This document shows positions 12,240-25,114 of a stretch of 64,000 nt of DNA, one piece after another. The notes below the pieces were generated by a model. That model did not search any database and had not been told where the DNA came from. It saw only the letters and a program-made list of their open reading frames with translations. The stretch is from Gnetum montanum (Eukaryota > Streptophyta > Gnetopsida > Gnetales > Gnetaceae). The first letter of the stretch is position 1. Every line of letters begins with the position of its first letter. A program made the position numbers and the translations under genes. The DNA lies in the NCBI GenBank assembly GCA_015680685.1, contig MNCI01001349.1, positions 92,752-156,751 of the forward strand, in the 5' to 3' direction.

Positions 12240-13085
12240 GGAAACACCAAAAAATTTCAGCTCAACACTTTGAAATGAGAACAATTCAGAGCCTCTTCAG
12301 TTTTGGGAGGTAAAAATATAATTAAGGCATGAAACTCACACTCAACTAGTCAAACTAGCTTGCCCACACCCAACTTGTTTAAGCAAGCTTACTCATGTTA
12401 TCAAGCTAGCTTGCCCTCAATGTGTCCAATGCTTTAGAGCTTCTAAATCAAGTCAAAATGGTCCTAATTTGAATGGGAAAGGCCCCCATGGGGCCCACTA
12501 ATAATCCCTCCAAGCTTCAACACCCAGAACCCATGATTTGAAGTCAGAATCGCATGAATCTTGCCACTCACGATGAGGTCACGCTGCCCAACATGAGTAC
12601 AGTGTGAGTATAGCTTGACCAACTTTTGGAACCCTGAAACCAAGTACAAACAATCTAAATTCTAGCATGCGGACTCCCCTCAATTTTCACTAATGTTCAT
12701 TGTAGCTCCTGGCCTTTGAAACCTCAAAAATTAAGCTAAAAATCACATGATTTATTTACTCACACCTAGGTTACGTTGGGGTAACACTGGGTCATGCTGA
12801 TAGCATGAGCCCAACGTGACCAAATAAAAATAGGTTAAATCAAGAAGTCCCAAGCATAATTTCTAGCATCAACTCAATCCCCAAGGACATGCAACAGTTC
12901 TACTTGTTCACAGGCTCTAGAAAATCAAAATTTAGGCATGAAACATGGCATTCTAGCTTGGAAACGCTGAGGTCACACTATGGCCATGCTAAGGTCACAC
13001 TGGCAACATGATAAGTAGGAAAATATAGGGATATCATACAAAGAAATTTTTAGGATCATGCCATGCTAAATCATTAGGGAAATAA
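12240..13085 (+). repeat. Element A 3' LTR, probably truncated
   Basis: The start is set by comparison with the defined LTR of element B: GGAAACACC...AAAATTTCAG here matches TGAAACACCACAAAATTTCAG there, with T changed to G in the first base. The body differs from B and holds its own repeated words, for example CTAGCTTGCCC (12355-12420) and GAGGTCACACT/GTCACGCTG (12570-13010). No clear 3' end or TATA box is seen. Element C sequence begins at about 13086, so truncation by C is likely. Confidence 0.5.
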
Positions 13086-13283
13086 AAACAAGCACACTAT
13101 TCATTTTTCGAAAATGCTAACATGGCATCTTCTCATAGGGAAGCATCTTCACCATTCATAGGTGGAACCAATTAAAGATAGGAGGTCCAAAAAATGTCCC
13201 AATAGCTTCATGTTGTTTACACCTCATCTAAATCCTTACACTTCATATTTCACCTTCATCTTACATTAGGATAATCATTTGCG

Positions 13284-15690
13284 ATGGAGAAATATGGAAG
13301 GCAACATTATGTTATCCCCTGATCAATCTATTCCTACCATGTTGATGAACAATGTCATCATGCTAGGAATTACTACACTGAATGCAAAGTATGAGGTCTA
13401 AGACCACATCTACAAGGATTATCATTTCACTGATGCCTAGCACAAGAAGGATTGGTAGATGGAAGCATGGTAGGAGGCTTTTAAAGGCAAGATGGTCCCA
13501 ACCTAGTTATTCTTATAGAAGCACAAAAAAGGCAAGGACTTCTTTTTGAGCCAATTCCAATACATGAGCTCTCCCCCTTTCTTTGATGGGGAGACCCTTA
13601 CCCAAAGGTTGCAATCAATTATGGACAACCTAGGTGGGGAAAAGAATGGTTCTAAAGACCAAGGGGTCTCAAAAGATAACAACCACAACCATTCATCTAA
13701 AAGAAAGGATAATGACAAGCATAAAGAATAAGATAAATAAAATGATTTGGGTAGGGATCAAAGAAGAGCTATCAAGCATAGTTCTAGTGTTGATTCTCCT
13801 TCTTCGTCATCCTCATCATCTTCCTCCTTCAACTCTAACAAGAGGAGCATAGGCAAAGATAGAAGAAAGAATATTCATGATCAAGATGGAGATAAATAGT
13901 GGGATAGGGATGAATGAAAATCTCACCAGGATGATCACAAATAGGGGAAAGGATAGCAATAAAGGAAGGACCATCATTGAGAAAGAAGGCATAGCAGGAC
14001 TTATCATAGGCATCATAGCCATGACAAGAGCCACCAAGATTTTTATGACTATGATGAGCCTCTATTAGCTACCAAAAATATGTTGAACATTTCAGAGGTA
14101 GTTACAATCCCAACCATGCACTTGGAAAAATAATCAAATCAAGAGGTTGGATTTGAAAAATATCCCCAGGTTTGAAAGGGGATATAACTCAAATCCATAG
14201 AATCATCTACAAGCCTTTCATGATGCATATGCCTTATAAAACATTAAAAATGAATGGAAAAAGCTAAAACTATTCATAAGGATACTCATTAAAAAAGTTA
14301 AAAGCTGGTACTAGCCCTTAGAACTAGAATTTATTCATCAATGGTATAAGATGCTAGAGCTTTTCAATGACAAGTACCAAAACTACTTAAGAGTTTCTAA
14401 ATTGTAAAGATAGGCCCAAGGATAGAAACAAGGTAATTATAAATCTTTGAATGTAGCCTTGGGCATGTACTATTCTCTTTTACACTAATGCCTTGGCCAT
14501 AGATACTCCCAATAGGACTAGTTGCACCATATCATAGATGGTCTTAGGAATGAAATGAGGAAGACTCTTGGGATCTATGCCCAAGGGAGACTTTCTAAGC
14601 TAAGGGTCCATCAAATTAAAAGGCTAATTAATCAAGCAGACAAAGAATAAGGTGAACTCAAAAAATGTGACAGTGCAGAGGAGTAAAATAGGGATCCCTC
14701 CATTCACAAAATGAAAGTGCATTTCTATGATAAGGAGGAGGCACTGCTTAATGAAGTGGTACAAAGGAAAATCATGCCAATACAAAAACCTATCACTAAA
14801 ATATTAGCTAAGGTAAATAACATGTGGGACTACTAGGATGAGAAGTTCCAAATAGCTCTAAAGATTGCAATGGAATGAAGAGACCAAGGGGGTAGTGGTC
14901 AGGAAAGAATAAAGAAAAAGGATACGAATAGAGATATCAAAGGAATAAGGATAAAGCTACAATATTAGAGGAAGTGGTAGATTCTAAAAAAAATGATGAT
15001 GGTTGTGACATTTACTAATAGTACATCCTAAGGGATGTTGTCAAGTGTTGTCACACCTACAAGAATCTGGGGTGTATGCTTTAAATCCTAGACTGGCAAA
15101 ATGACAAGCACCTAGATGATTACCTTATCCACAAGGCAACTACAAGCAAAAATTCCACCAATAAGCATATTATCCAAGTGGAGTGCAACCTCAACCTTAG
15201 GAGTAGTATTAGTAGTGGTAACACCCATAGTCATGGGGGATGCCACCACCATGACAACAATATCCTTATCAGCAACCTAATCCCTATGACTACTATGTTT
15301 AGTAGCCTATATTCCTGCATGACTCCTCTACTACCCTTTTGAAAACTACAAAGAACATTTTCCAATTGGGGGGGGGGGGGGGGGGGGGGGTGTGTGTTTC
15401 CTTTTGCATTCTATCCTCCTCAACACCCATTAACTCCTACACCATAACTAACAACACCTTTGCTACCTGCTTCATCTATGCAAGGCAAAATTCTTATGTA
15501 GCCACTACAAAGAAATTTTGTGAGGGAAATGAACCTATAACCAAATATCCATCTGAGTGGTCTTGAACCCAAGCCTCATAAGAGGCCATTCTTCAAAACT
15601 AGCAAACCCACAAAGCTCTCACAAACACCTATGACTACCAACCCTACCACATCTACATCTAAAAGTCATACCAAGCTATCTTCAAACTAT
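13284..15690 (+). pseudogene. Element C gag relic
   Basis: A decayed gag-like frame is recognised mainly by comparison with element D: GRLSKLRVHQIKRLI here matches GRLLKMRIHQIQGLI at about 54285-54330, and the DKEEALLNEVVQ region matches DEGISLEKVIQ. The middle part (13650-14050) encodes a low-complexity Ser, Lys, Asp, His-rich stretch. The start at 13284 is set by homology with the D copy at 53462. Stops and frameshifts occur throughout. No clean zinc knuckle could be read. Confidence 0.55.
15368..15390. repeat. Homopolymer of 23 G
   Basis: A run of 23 consecutive G is followed by TGTGTGT. The matching position in element D (58301-58306) has only six G, so this is an expansion or an assembly error. 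Confidence 0.85.
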
Positions 15691-18600
15691 AAATCTAAAT
15701 CCATACTATCATGTTAACCCATGTGGTCATAGATTGGATTAAGGTTGGTCACCTTTCCAGAAAGTGATCTGATCCTAGGAGTTTTCTTATTTACTTATAG
15801 ATTATAGAAAGTGAGCCATGTAAGGCTTCTTTGGGTTCAAGTTTCAAAGTCAACTTGATTTTGTAAGAAATGTACAAGGCTTAGAACCTACCTCATTTAA
15901 AAAAGAGCAACATCAAATTAGAGCTAATAAATTAGTCCATTGCTATTCCTTTGTGGATAGTGAAGGACATTGTGATCATTGTTTATGAATGATCCTATCC
16001 TACTAATTTCCTAGTCATTCATGTGAGGAATTGTAAGGGGGATTTCCTATCATTATGAAAAGGACATGGTTAAGCACAATCAATGCTAAAATGGGGATTC
16101 AAGACCTTTTCTTAAAAATTTCCCAAGGAAAATGAATTTGGAAAAGTTGAGAAGAGGAGAGTTCCATGCATCACATATAGTGACATAGGGTGCCATTGCA
16201 TGTAGAGATTATGAACCATCAAAGAGACATCACTTCATGCATGTAATCAGTGTGCTGAAATAATAGTGATTCAAAGATGTTTGTATGTAGCAGCTACAAG
16301 CAAAGAATGTAGACAATGGCTGATAACTAATGATCAAATTGAATTTAAAATGTGCAAAACTAGCTAAGAGCCTTACTACTAACTATGTGGAAAGCATGGA
16401 CAAAATGAACTCTATCTCTGAGTCTTTAATGTGTAAAGAGAAATGGATTGGGGAGAGTTGAAGATCCTAGATAACTTTAAGCAAGAACCCCTTCAATTAA
16501 AGGTTCTATCAGTAGGCATAATATATTCTTTTCTCAATAATGACAAGCTAGTAATCACTAATACCAAACTTACTCCTAAAGAGAAATAGGAATTGTTGAA
16601 AGTGGTGAATGAATGGCCAATAATCTTTGCTTGGTCATATCATGAGCTTATATGGATAGATCCTCAGATATGCCAACACTACATCTAGACAAACTCCTTC
16701 ATCAAGCTAAAGAGGGAACCACAATAATGATTGAATCCTAAGCTCAAGTAGATTATCAAAGAGAAGAATGAGCAACTCCTTAAAGCTAGGTTCATCTAAC
16801 CAATTGTGAATAGTGAGTGGGTTAGCCCATTAGTTGTTATTCTAAAGGAGAAAAATGAAGAGTTTGCATAGACTTTTAGTTATTGAACATGGTAACATAC
16901 AAGGACCACTTTCTATTGTCATTTGTGAACTAGGTGTTGGACACCATAGTAGGGCATCACTATTACAACTTCCTAGATGATTACAATGGCTATAACCAAA
17001 TCCAAATAGCACCAGAGGACTAGGTGAAGACTAAATTCACAAGTCCTTGTGCGACTTTTGCATATATGAAGATGCCCTTTGGCCTATGCAATGGCCCTGC
17101 TACATTCCAACAATTGGTCCTTAGCATCTTTCAACAACAAATTAGTAGCAGAATAAAAGTATTCATGGATGACTTCTCTACCTATGGAGTTACGTTTAAG
17201 CAAGTCTTGCGCCATCTTAAGCAAGTACTTCAAATATTTGTGGAGCCAAATTTAAGGCTTAATTGGAAAAAGAGCCACTTGATGGTCTAAGAAAGCATTA
17301 TCATGGGGTAAATAATTTCCAATAAAGGGATCAAGGTGGACCTAGAAAAAGTACAGGTCATCCAAGAAATACTTAGGCAACCTAAAACAGTTGAATATGT
17401 AAGGTCATTCCTTGGTCACACTGGACATTATAGGTGCTTCATTGATAACTTCTTGAAAATATCTACACCATTGGTGGAACTAATGAAGAACGATGCACCA
17501 TTCACCTAGAATAGAAAATGCAAGAGCACATTCCAATAATTAAAACATAAGCTCATAGAAACTCCAATTCTACGGGCACCTAACTAGTTTAGGTCATTCC
17601 ACATCATCACTAATGCATCTAATTATGATTTTGGGGTCATGCTTACATAATTGAATGATTAGAAACATCCCTGTTATATCCATTATGCAAGTCAAAGCAT
17701 TGTGGATGCATAATTAAACTACATAACCACTAAAAAGGAGCTCATGGGAGTGGTGTATACCTAAGAGAAATTCAAGCACTATGTGTTGGGATACCAAGTT
17801 TTTATGCACACTAATCACAATGCTATATGATTCCTTATGAACAAGCTAATAGTGAGCCCCCATGTCATACGGTGGCTAGTGATTCTTCAAGAGTTTGAAC
17901 TTATGATGGTAGATAGAAACGGGACCAGGAATATGGTTGCTAATCACTTGTTTTGGTTACAATGGGATAGCAAGGAGGATGAAGGTCCATTATTTGATCA
18001 ATTTCCAAATAAAATCCTCTTTTTTGGATTTGTTGAATTCAAAAATCCCAAATATTTTAATTGGTATAATCACATCCTCTCTTACCTACTCACTTAATAG
18101 ATGCCACATTCATCAAGCCAAACATTACAAGTAAATCAAGGGTAACCTCTACAAGAGCTGTGTTGATGACCTGGTACAATGGTATGTACCTAATATTGAT
18201 CAAGTTAGATTCTTTTAAGATGCTTATGAAGGTTCTTGTCAAGGCCACTATGTTGCAAGGAGGAAGGCCATTAAAATCCTCATGGTAGGGTATTACTAGC
18301 CAATAATCGTTAGGGATATCCATCACTTCTTCCATTCATGTGACAGATGCCAAAGAGATGGAGTGATTACTACAAGATTGGAAAGGCCTAAACAATGGAT
18401 TCAACCACTAGAGCCTTTTGATCTTTGGAAAATTGACTTTATGGGGCCCATCAATCCTATGTCCAATGGAAAGGTGTATAGCATCATTGTTGTTGACTAC
18501 TATCCTAAGTGGGCTGAAACCATTATTGTCATCAATTGTTCATTCTCTATGGAAGCATTATGTATATAAAAAAATATGGTAAATATGTTTCATGTACCAA

Positions 18601-19330
18601 TGAGAGTAATTTTTGATAATGGAACACATTTTACAAGTGCCACTTTTTAGAAACTCATGTAATGCTTGGGGGTAGAGCACAAACTCATAATTCCATACCA
18701 CCCTCAAGCCAACGATCAAGTAGAAGTTACTAATAGGGAAATAATAAAGATACTAACATGCATAGTTAGTAAGTATATAAAGGGCTAGAGCTCCAAACTT
18801 AATGATGCTCTTTGGAATTATCAATCAACATGGAAACTTTCTATCGATTATTTCCCTATGAGTTAGTGTACGAAAAAATTCCCAACTCTTCCAATCCAAA
18901 TAAATCTCTATAAACTTGACCTTGATTTGAGTCTAGCCCAAAGAGAAGATTAATTAACTTAAACATGCTAGACAAAAACTAGTTAGTGGTCCTATCCTTG
19001 AATGAATTACACAAGGCACACAACAAACAACATCATGATCTCAAAATATGAAAAGTTAAATTTCAACTAGGAGATAAGGTTCTTTACTATAACCCCATGC
19101 ACATACCTCAACTTACAAAATTCCAAACACTATGGAGTACACCTTATATTACCCATGTAACTTTTCTATTTATGGCCATGATAATCTACCATCCTGCTAG
19201 CCTAGACAAATGGTTATTGGCCAACATGCAACAAGTCAAACATTTCCTAGACTCATGAGTAACTAGTGATAACAACACATCAAATAATGGCTAAGATCCT
19301 TCTATTTTTCAAATCTCCTCCTTCTAACTC
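15691..19330 (+). pseudogene. Element C pol: protease, RT, RNase H, integrase relic
   Basis: The protease is at about 15730-16120, heavily decayed. RT runs from about 16730 to 17340 with NGYNQIQIAPED, MPFGLCNGPATFQQ and the catalytic FMDD at 17162-17173, in a 267-base open stretch (17024-17290). RNase H covers about 17500-17960 (TNASNYDFG, TTKKELM, HTNHNAI). Integrase runs from about 18300 with the zinc finger HSCDRCQRDG, then DFMGPI, DNGTHFTS and HPQANDQVEVTNRE, so the D, D-35-E triad is readable. Stops and frameshifts are frequent, so no protein is expected. The wording matches the Athila group. There is no chromodomain. Confidence 0.85.
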
Positions 19331-21239
19331 AGTCATAAGGAGGATGGCCAACCATGCTAACATTTTGTGATGGCTACTCAATTTTTCAAATTTTTTGTTT
19401 TAAATCATGTTTTATACATTTTCCATTTTCTTGAGTATTATGAAATTTATTTTATATATTTATTTTGATTCAATTTTCTTGCATGTGTTTTCTTCTTTAT
19501 TTTCTATTACCATCAGGACTTTGATGCTTGATACAGCTACTAGCTATTAGAAGTTTAATTAAACTATATTTCATAGCTAAATTACTTACTTAATAATTGG
19601 AGTTCATCTTTGAAATATGACATCGATAAATGGAACATTGATTTTATTATGGTATCATGGAGTGAGCTCACATCATCCATCCATTCAACTTAACTCTATG
19701 GTGTTATTTCATATAGGAAGCATGATCTCCTTTCTTAATTACAACTTATAAAAGAATTTGTGACCTTGATACATAATGGACTTAGAATGAATCAAGTGGA
19801 ATAGATAACGATGTGGTTTCAAGGGGAATTTTTACTTTTTATACTTGCCTCCCTTCTTGAGTTTTATGGGTATTCTCATTAAATCCTTATCATTTCTAAC
19901 ATCAACCATTAACAAGAAGAATGCCATTGCATGTATGGTTTCCATTGAAAAAAACATGGAAATTCAAAGCACATCTCTTAGACAAAATAATGGGCTACAA
20001 GCACTAGTTATGGGGTTGGAAAGACTTGTTACACATGCTTGAAGGCACCCCTTTAACAAAAGGTCCTTTCTAACTTCCTTCTTCTCTTTTCTTTCTATTT
20101 GGCATGATGGATGATCTTTGGTAGTGTTCATGAACTCTAGAGGTTGAATGATCTAAATGTACTAATGCAAAGTCATTGGACATGGATGGACTTGGTTTTA
20201 ACTAAATTAGAACAATATTGGATCACATTAACCACACATTTCACAAGGACTTCATGTGATGAGGATGTGAGACTCCATTTCCATTCTCTTTCTCTACCAT
20301 CATTCAAATGCTTGCCATCCACCACCTCATTGCCTCTTATTAGGGTTAATTAATGTGTCTATTTTAATATGTCCTAATTCTTTGATGATTTCTTGCATGG
20401 ATTTGATTTTTAATGATCCATGATTATTAATAATCCTTGGTGCCTACAAACTCCTAGGAATGATGGTGTGTAAGAGCATTAAGGACATGGACCTACTATA
20501 GGAAGGATCCACTTACATACTCCTTGGTCTAGTTTTGTTAAACGTCCTATCCCTTAGTTATTTTTCATTTAATTCCATTATTTTCCTACACAAGCATCTA
20601 GTTTTACACTCCTTAGCAATATAATTTTCTCCAAATCTCATTTTTTGATTCATTTCATGCCCTTTTCCATGATTTGTCATCATTTTAGGTTTTTCTAGCT
20701 TCCTTTGGACTCAAATTTCATCATAAAACTCGTCCCCAACATTTTGCTTTTTACATGGAAAAAATTTCTTCAAATGCTTGTGTCAATGCATTCCCATTGA
20801 TGCAACATAAAAAATCTATAAATACTATCAACAATTAGCAAATTTTTAACATTTTCCTTAAAATGCAAGGGTAGATGTTGCCATTTCTTAAAGCCCAAAA
20901 ACCTTCCAAATGCCATAACTTCTACACCACTTGTCCAATTAATCTATTTTTTTTAACCCTCTAACTATTGAAGGTAAGCTTTACATCATGGGGGCCACAA
21001 ATATTTGGTTTATGATGGAAAATTTTTTGGAAATTTTTCCAACTCCTCAAGGTTTAATATTAAAATAATATTAAAGCTCCCATCTACATCAAGTTAAACC
21101 TCATAAACAAACTCATGTAGTTAATGAATTAAATAATAATAAAATAATTAGCCTATCATGATCACAACGAGGCCTAAGTGTAACTTAACCAAATGAGAAG
21201 GGTATCAAAAAGAACTAAAGGTTACACATTAACTACTAA
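19331..21239. other. Element C spacer between integrase and extra ORF
   Basis: About 1.9 kb of AT-rich DNA in which I see no gene, RNA or clear repeat. Short open frames at 19845-20042 and 20144-20353 have no recognisable content. Confidence 0.4.
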
Positions 21240-24200
21240 TCCTTGGTTACGTTTGTGATCCTAGATGGTATTAAAAATGGGAGCACTAGCAAGAGGACCA
21301 TCACAATTGAGGGAAAAGTGTCCATGAGGAGGAAGGATCCAACAACAACCACAATAGCCCCAAGAACAAGAGGTCAAAGTAACTCACACGATGGGACCTC
21401 TTTAGAAGGATCCTAAAGTGGAATCTATTTGACAAATTCCCATAGCTAAAATTGGCCAATCAAGGTAAGATGAGGTGCCAAGGCCAAGACCCAATATAGA
21501 GGTCACACTAATAGAGGCCTACCTTGAAAATATTTGAACCAAGAAGATCTAGAGTTCACTTTTCTAAGAACTAAACTTCATATCCTTCTTGCAACTAGTA
21601 CCTAAGGAAGTTTGCATCCAACTATAGGGGTCTTCCATGTGGCCCATTCTCATCTAGGGGAGAATGGCACATAGAGGAGACTTACCTAGTTTGAAGCAAT
21701 CAACAAGATACAATGGTGAAAATCAAAGATACTACTATCTCCTTTTCAATTGAGGCCATTAACGAGATCCTTGGCTTGCCCCATATAGGGGTAACATTGG
21801 TAAAGATATTCACACACACAACCCCCAAAGCTAGAAAAGAGTAGATCTAGCATTGCTATGGGGTAGACTATAAGGAGTATGGTGCACTAATCAAGGTGGA
21901 GTGTGCATACTTCAAGATAGTAACTTATTACCTAAATCCTAGAGTGAAGTACAACAAGGTTACATCCTTCTCTACCCATGTGTGTGTTGCTCTAAGTAGT
22001 ACATTTCCTATCAACCTTCCTTAGCTCATCCACCTAAAGATTGAAAAGCATTTCAAAGAAAATAAGCAAGGAAGGAAGACACTCCCCTTTCCATGGCTCA
22101 TTAAAAACCTTTGAAGAAGGGGAAGGCATAGCATGCTATTCTAATCACACACTGTGCCATGCTCTTGCCACATCTTGATGGGAGATGATGAAAGACAAAG
22201 ATATTATAAAGCTATTAGAAGAGGAGCATCCACCATCACCATCGAAGAGACCACACCAAAAGCACATGTAGTTGTAGAAAGGATTAAAAAAATTTGTGAG
22301 TAGCTGCTATAATAATAATAGGGATAGGTAAGTGGTGGAAAGCCATTGCTCTACTATCTAACATTGAGCCATCTTAATGAGGTTACCCAGAGCATCAGTT
22401 GGCTGAAGAAGACCACCTTGCTATTCTCTACACAATGCACACAGGCATCCACAAGAACAAATCCTAGCACCCAGGAAGATATGGTGTCCATCCCTAGATA
22501 AGCATTCCTTGAAATCTATGGGAATGTTACAACTTTCTCAATGTACCTAGAGGAGGCAAGGGGGTGACTATTCTAGTGATGAAGCACCATGAATAGGAGA
22601 TAGTCGCAAAAGTGGTGGCCAATAGGATGGTTAAGGACTTAAATATTTCTACTACAATGGTGCCAAACATTGTTGTTCTAAAAGATTTTCAAGCCTCCAT
22701 AGGAGTAGGGACTGGTTGGCTTAGTGTAGCCCAATAGGAGGAAGTGTTGGACCGATTGGTGGAAATTGAGCAATTGCTTTCAGAGATCTTTGATCTCCTA
22801 GATGAGATTATAACAACCCAATTGAAGCTACTAGAGACCAAGGGTAAGTTAATCATTACCAACACCTATTTGCAAGTAGCCACCATCGAAAACCAATAGT
22901 TGGCTATTGAATTTGTGAAGTTGTGGACCCATCTCTCTAACCCTGTCATTCTCAACTCGAACCTCAATGGAAATGAAGCTTTCAAATAACTTCAACAAAA
23001 ACTTAGAGAGGCTGAGAATGAAAAGGAGATTATGGTATTTGACACCTCCTTATTAGAATCATTATCATTCAAAACTGATAAGGAATTAGCTCAAGTGCAT
23101 AAAGAAAACTTGGTCCTCATCAAGGACATCCACCACCTGTGAAATGTTAAGTAGCAGAAGGACCAAATTGTCAAATTCATTTGACAATAGCTGGAGTAGC
23201 TAGCCAAGGTGAGCCTTGACTTGAGGATATTGGTAGTGGAGAATCAAAATCTCTCTATGGAGAAAGTCTGGATGCTTCACCAAAAAAAGGGTCATTGAGG
23301 TAACTACCTAGAAGAACAAGGCCTTGAAATTTAAATGGTTCAAAAAACATTATAAAGATTAGGTTGGTCTTCTTAAAAAGGTAAATGAGAAAGAGATTCA
23401 ATTGGCCAAGGTAAATATGAATGAGGCCTCCTAACAACTCCAACAAAGAGTCAATGTTTGGAAGCCAATTTTTTATGGCTTAAGTGTAAATAATAGAGTT
23501 GAGATCTACCTGAAGGAGTTGCAGATATAGGAGATGACTGAATACATAGAGCATGTTAACATTTGATATGCAAAATTGACTATGCTAATTATAGGAAGGC
23601 TAAGAATAGAGTTGAAGAAACAAGTGGGCAATTAGGACCTCTTAAATAATGTAGAATTCAAGCACCATAAAGATATCAAATAAAAGTTAGAGATAGCCAA
23701 AGCAAAGTTTGAAGTTCTCAGGAGCCAATTCACTAACTAACAATCGATGGTTGAGAACCTAGCTAGGAGAATGAACAATTAGCACAAATTACATAACCTA
23801 GTAAAGACATTTGACATTGAATAGAAACAATTTGCAGCATAGTTTGTTAATACTAAGGAATTGTTTCCAATAGTGCCTTACCCATGGAACAATCTTATAC
23901 CAACCCACATTGGTGAAGCTGTGTGGGCTATGCATGACCCACATAGCAAAGAAGAGAAAATGAAAGCATTTTTTAATGCTTTTTGACTTCTACTCGAAGC
24001 AATAGCAACAACAGGACAACCTTAACCACCTTCACTACCACAAGTGCTAGAGCTTTGCAAAGGTCCTTCAGCATCCTAGGAGCCTTCACCTCCTAGTACT
24101 ATTTGAACTTCACCTCATCTTTGACAATTAGAGGGATCTTGCTATCATTTTTGTAAAGGGTGTCCAACTTTGTTATCATGGACACCAATTTTGTAACTCC

Positions 24201-24330
24201 ATATAATTTAGCACTTAAAGTCAATTAGTTAGTTAGAGTTAATCAATCAATAATTCTATACTTTTTCAAATTTTGTAAAAAGCTTGATCCTACTTTTGTT
24301 CATTCGAGGATGAGTTTTCACTTAGTCATG
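21240..24330 (+). pseudogene. Element C extra ORF after integrase, unknown function
   Basis: A long, heavily mutated plus-strand reading frame occupies the place where Athila elements carry their third ORF. The readable N-terminal part (about 21735-22110) includes FSIEAINEILGLPHIGVTLV, YGVDYKEYGALIKVECAYFK and FPINLPQLIHLKI, which resembles plant transposon-associated proteins of unknown role. The second half (about 22700-23850) is rich in Leu, Glu, Lys and Gln with heptad-like spacing (LDRLVEIEQLLSEIFDLLDE), so a coiled coil is likely. I saw no signal peptide or membrane segment, which argues against a typical envelope protein. The C-terminal end is shared with the fragment at 44880-45490. 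The domain assignment is tentative. Confidence 0.5.
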
Positions 24331-24336
24331 GGGGTA

Positions 24337-25114
24337 TGATAAATCATCGTTGACTAACTACGTCGATAGGCATGCATCAACATAGCCTTGTCAATGCATG
24401 GATGCATGGGTCAATGCAATGTCAAGTCAATCCTATATAAATATGTGTAGCCACCACATTTATGATATGTTAAATCATTAGTGTAGTTGAACTCTTGTAG
24501 TATGAACTAAAGCAATTGTATGAATCTTTATTTGACCACCATGTACCTAAATACATTAATGTGATCGGTAATAAAGACAAGAATCTTGACATTCATTGTA
24601 GCACTTGGGATAAATTAATATTTCTTACTTGCGCTTTGTTATTAATGCACTTTATGTTTTTGCCCTAATTAATTACTACATTTAATAATGAATACATAAG
24701 TATGACAACTTCAAGCATACTATTTAACACTTGGTAATCCTAGTAGTGACTATTTGGTATGCACAGTAACTATCACATGGTAACCTAGTAGCATTGATAT
24801 GAGTTCAAGATGTGTGTGGCAAGGGGGCATGGATGCTTATGTTTGGATAGTTAGCTCTAGAACCGTTGGATAGTTAGAATAGTTAATTACCAACCATTTA
24901 CCTTCTCACCCACACTTACGCTAAAAATATAAATATAAATAAATATCATATGCCTTGACTCACACTTAACCATACATAAGAGCCTACACATGTGAGAATT
25001 AAGAAGGCAATGATCATACGTTTCCCCTAAGTCACCATCTTTGTCTATAGGCACACTTAGGAGCTAAGTCCACGGAACATGCTTATGATTCATATGTTTG
25101 GGCATAGGAACTAC
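24337..25114 (+). repeat. Element C 3' LTR
   Basis: The LTR starts TGATAAATC right after the purine tract GGGGGTA (24330-24336), as in element G at 45491. It contains a TATA-like TATATAAATAT (about 24432), a GTACCTAAATAC...AATAAAGACAAG block shared with E and F, and ends ...GCATAGGAACTACTCATTGCTCA. No target-site duplication can be tested because the 5' end is lost. Confidence 0.7.

Larger units (their letters stand above)
13086..25114 (+). mobile_element. Element C: Athila-like Ty3/gypsy retrotransposon relic
   Basis: The order is gag, protease, RT, RNase H, integrase, a long extra reading frame, then a 3' LTR. The RT and RNase H wording (GYNQI, MPFGLCN, FMDDF, TKKELM) is that of the Athila group of Ty3/gypsy elements. 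The 5' LTR and primer binding site are missing, and the 5' end abuts element A's LTR. Every ORF is heavily broken. Related copies in this window are D (52557-62224), E, F and G. Confidence 0.8.

Noticed and set aside
15339-15566. Frame containing a poly-Gly run
   Set aside because: Created by the 23-G homopolymer inside a broken gag relic.
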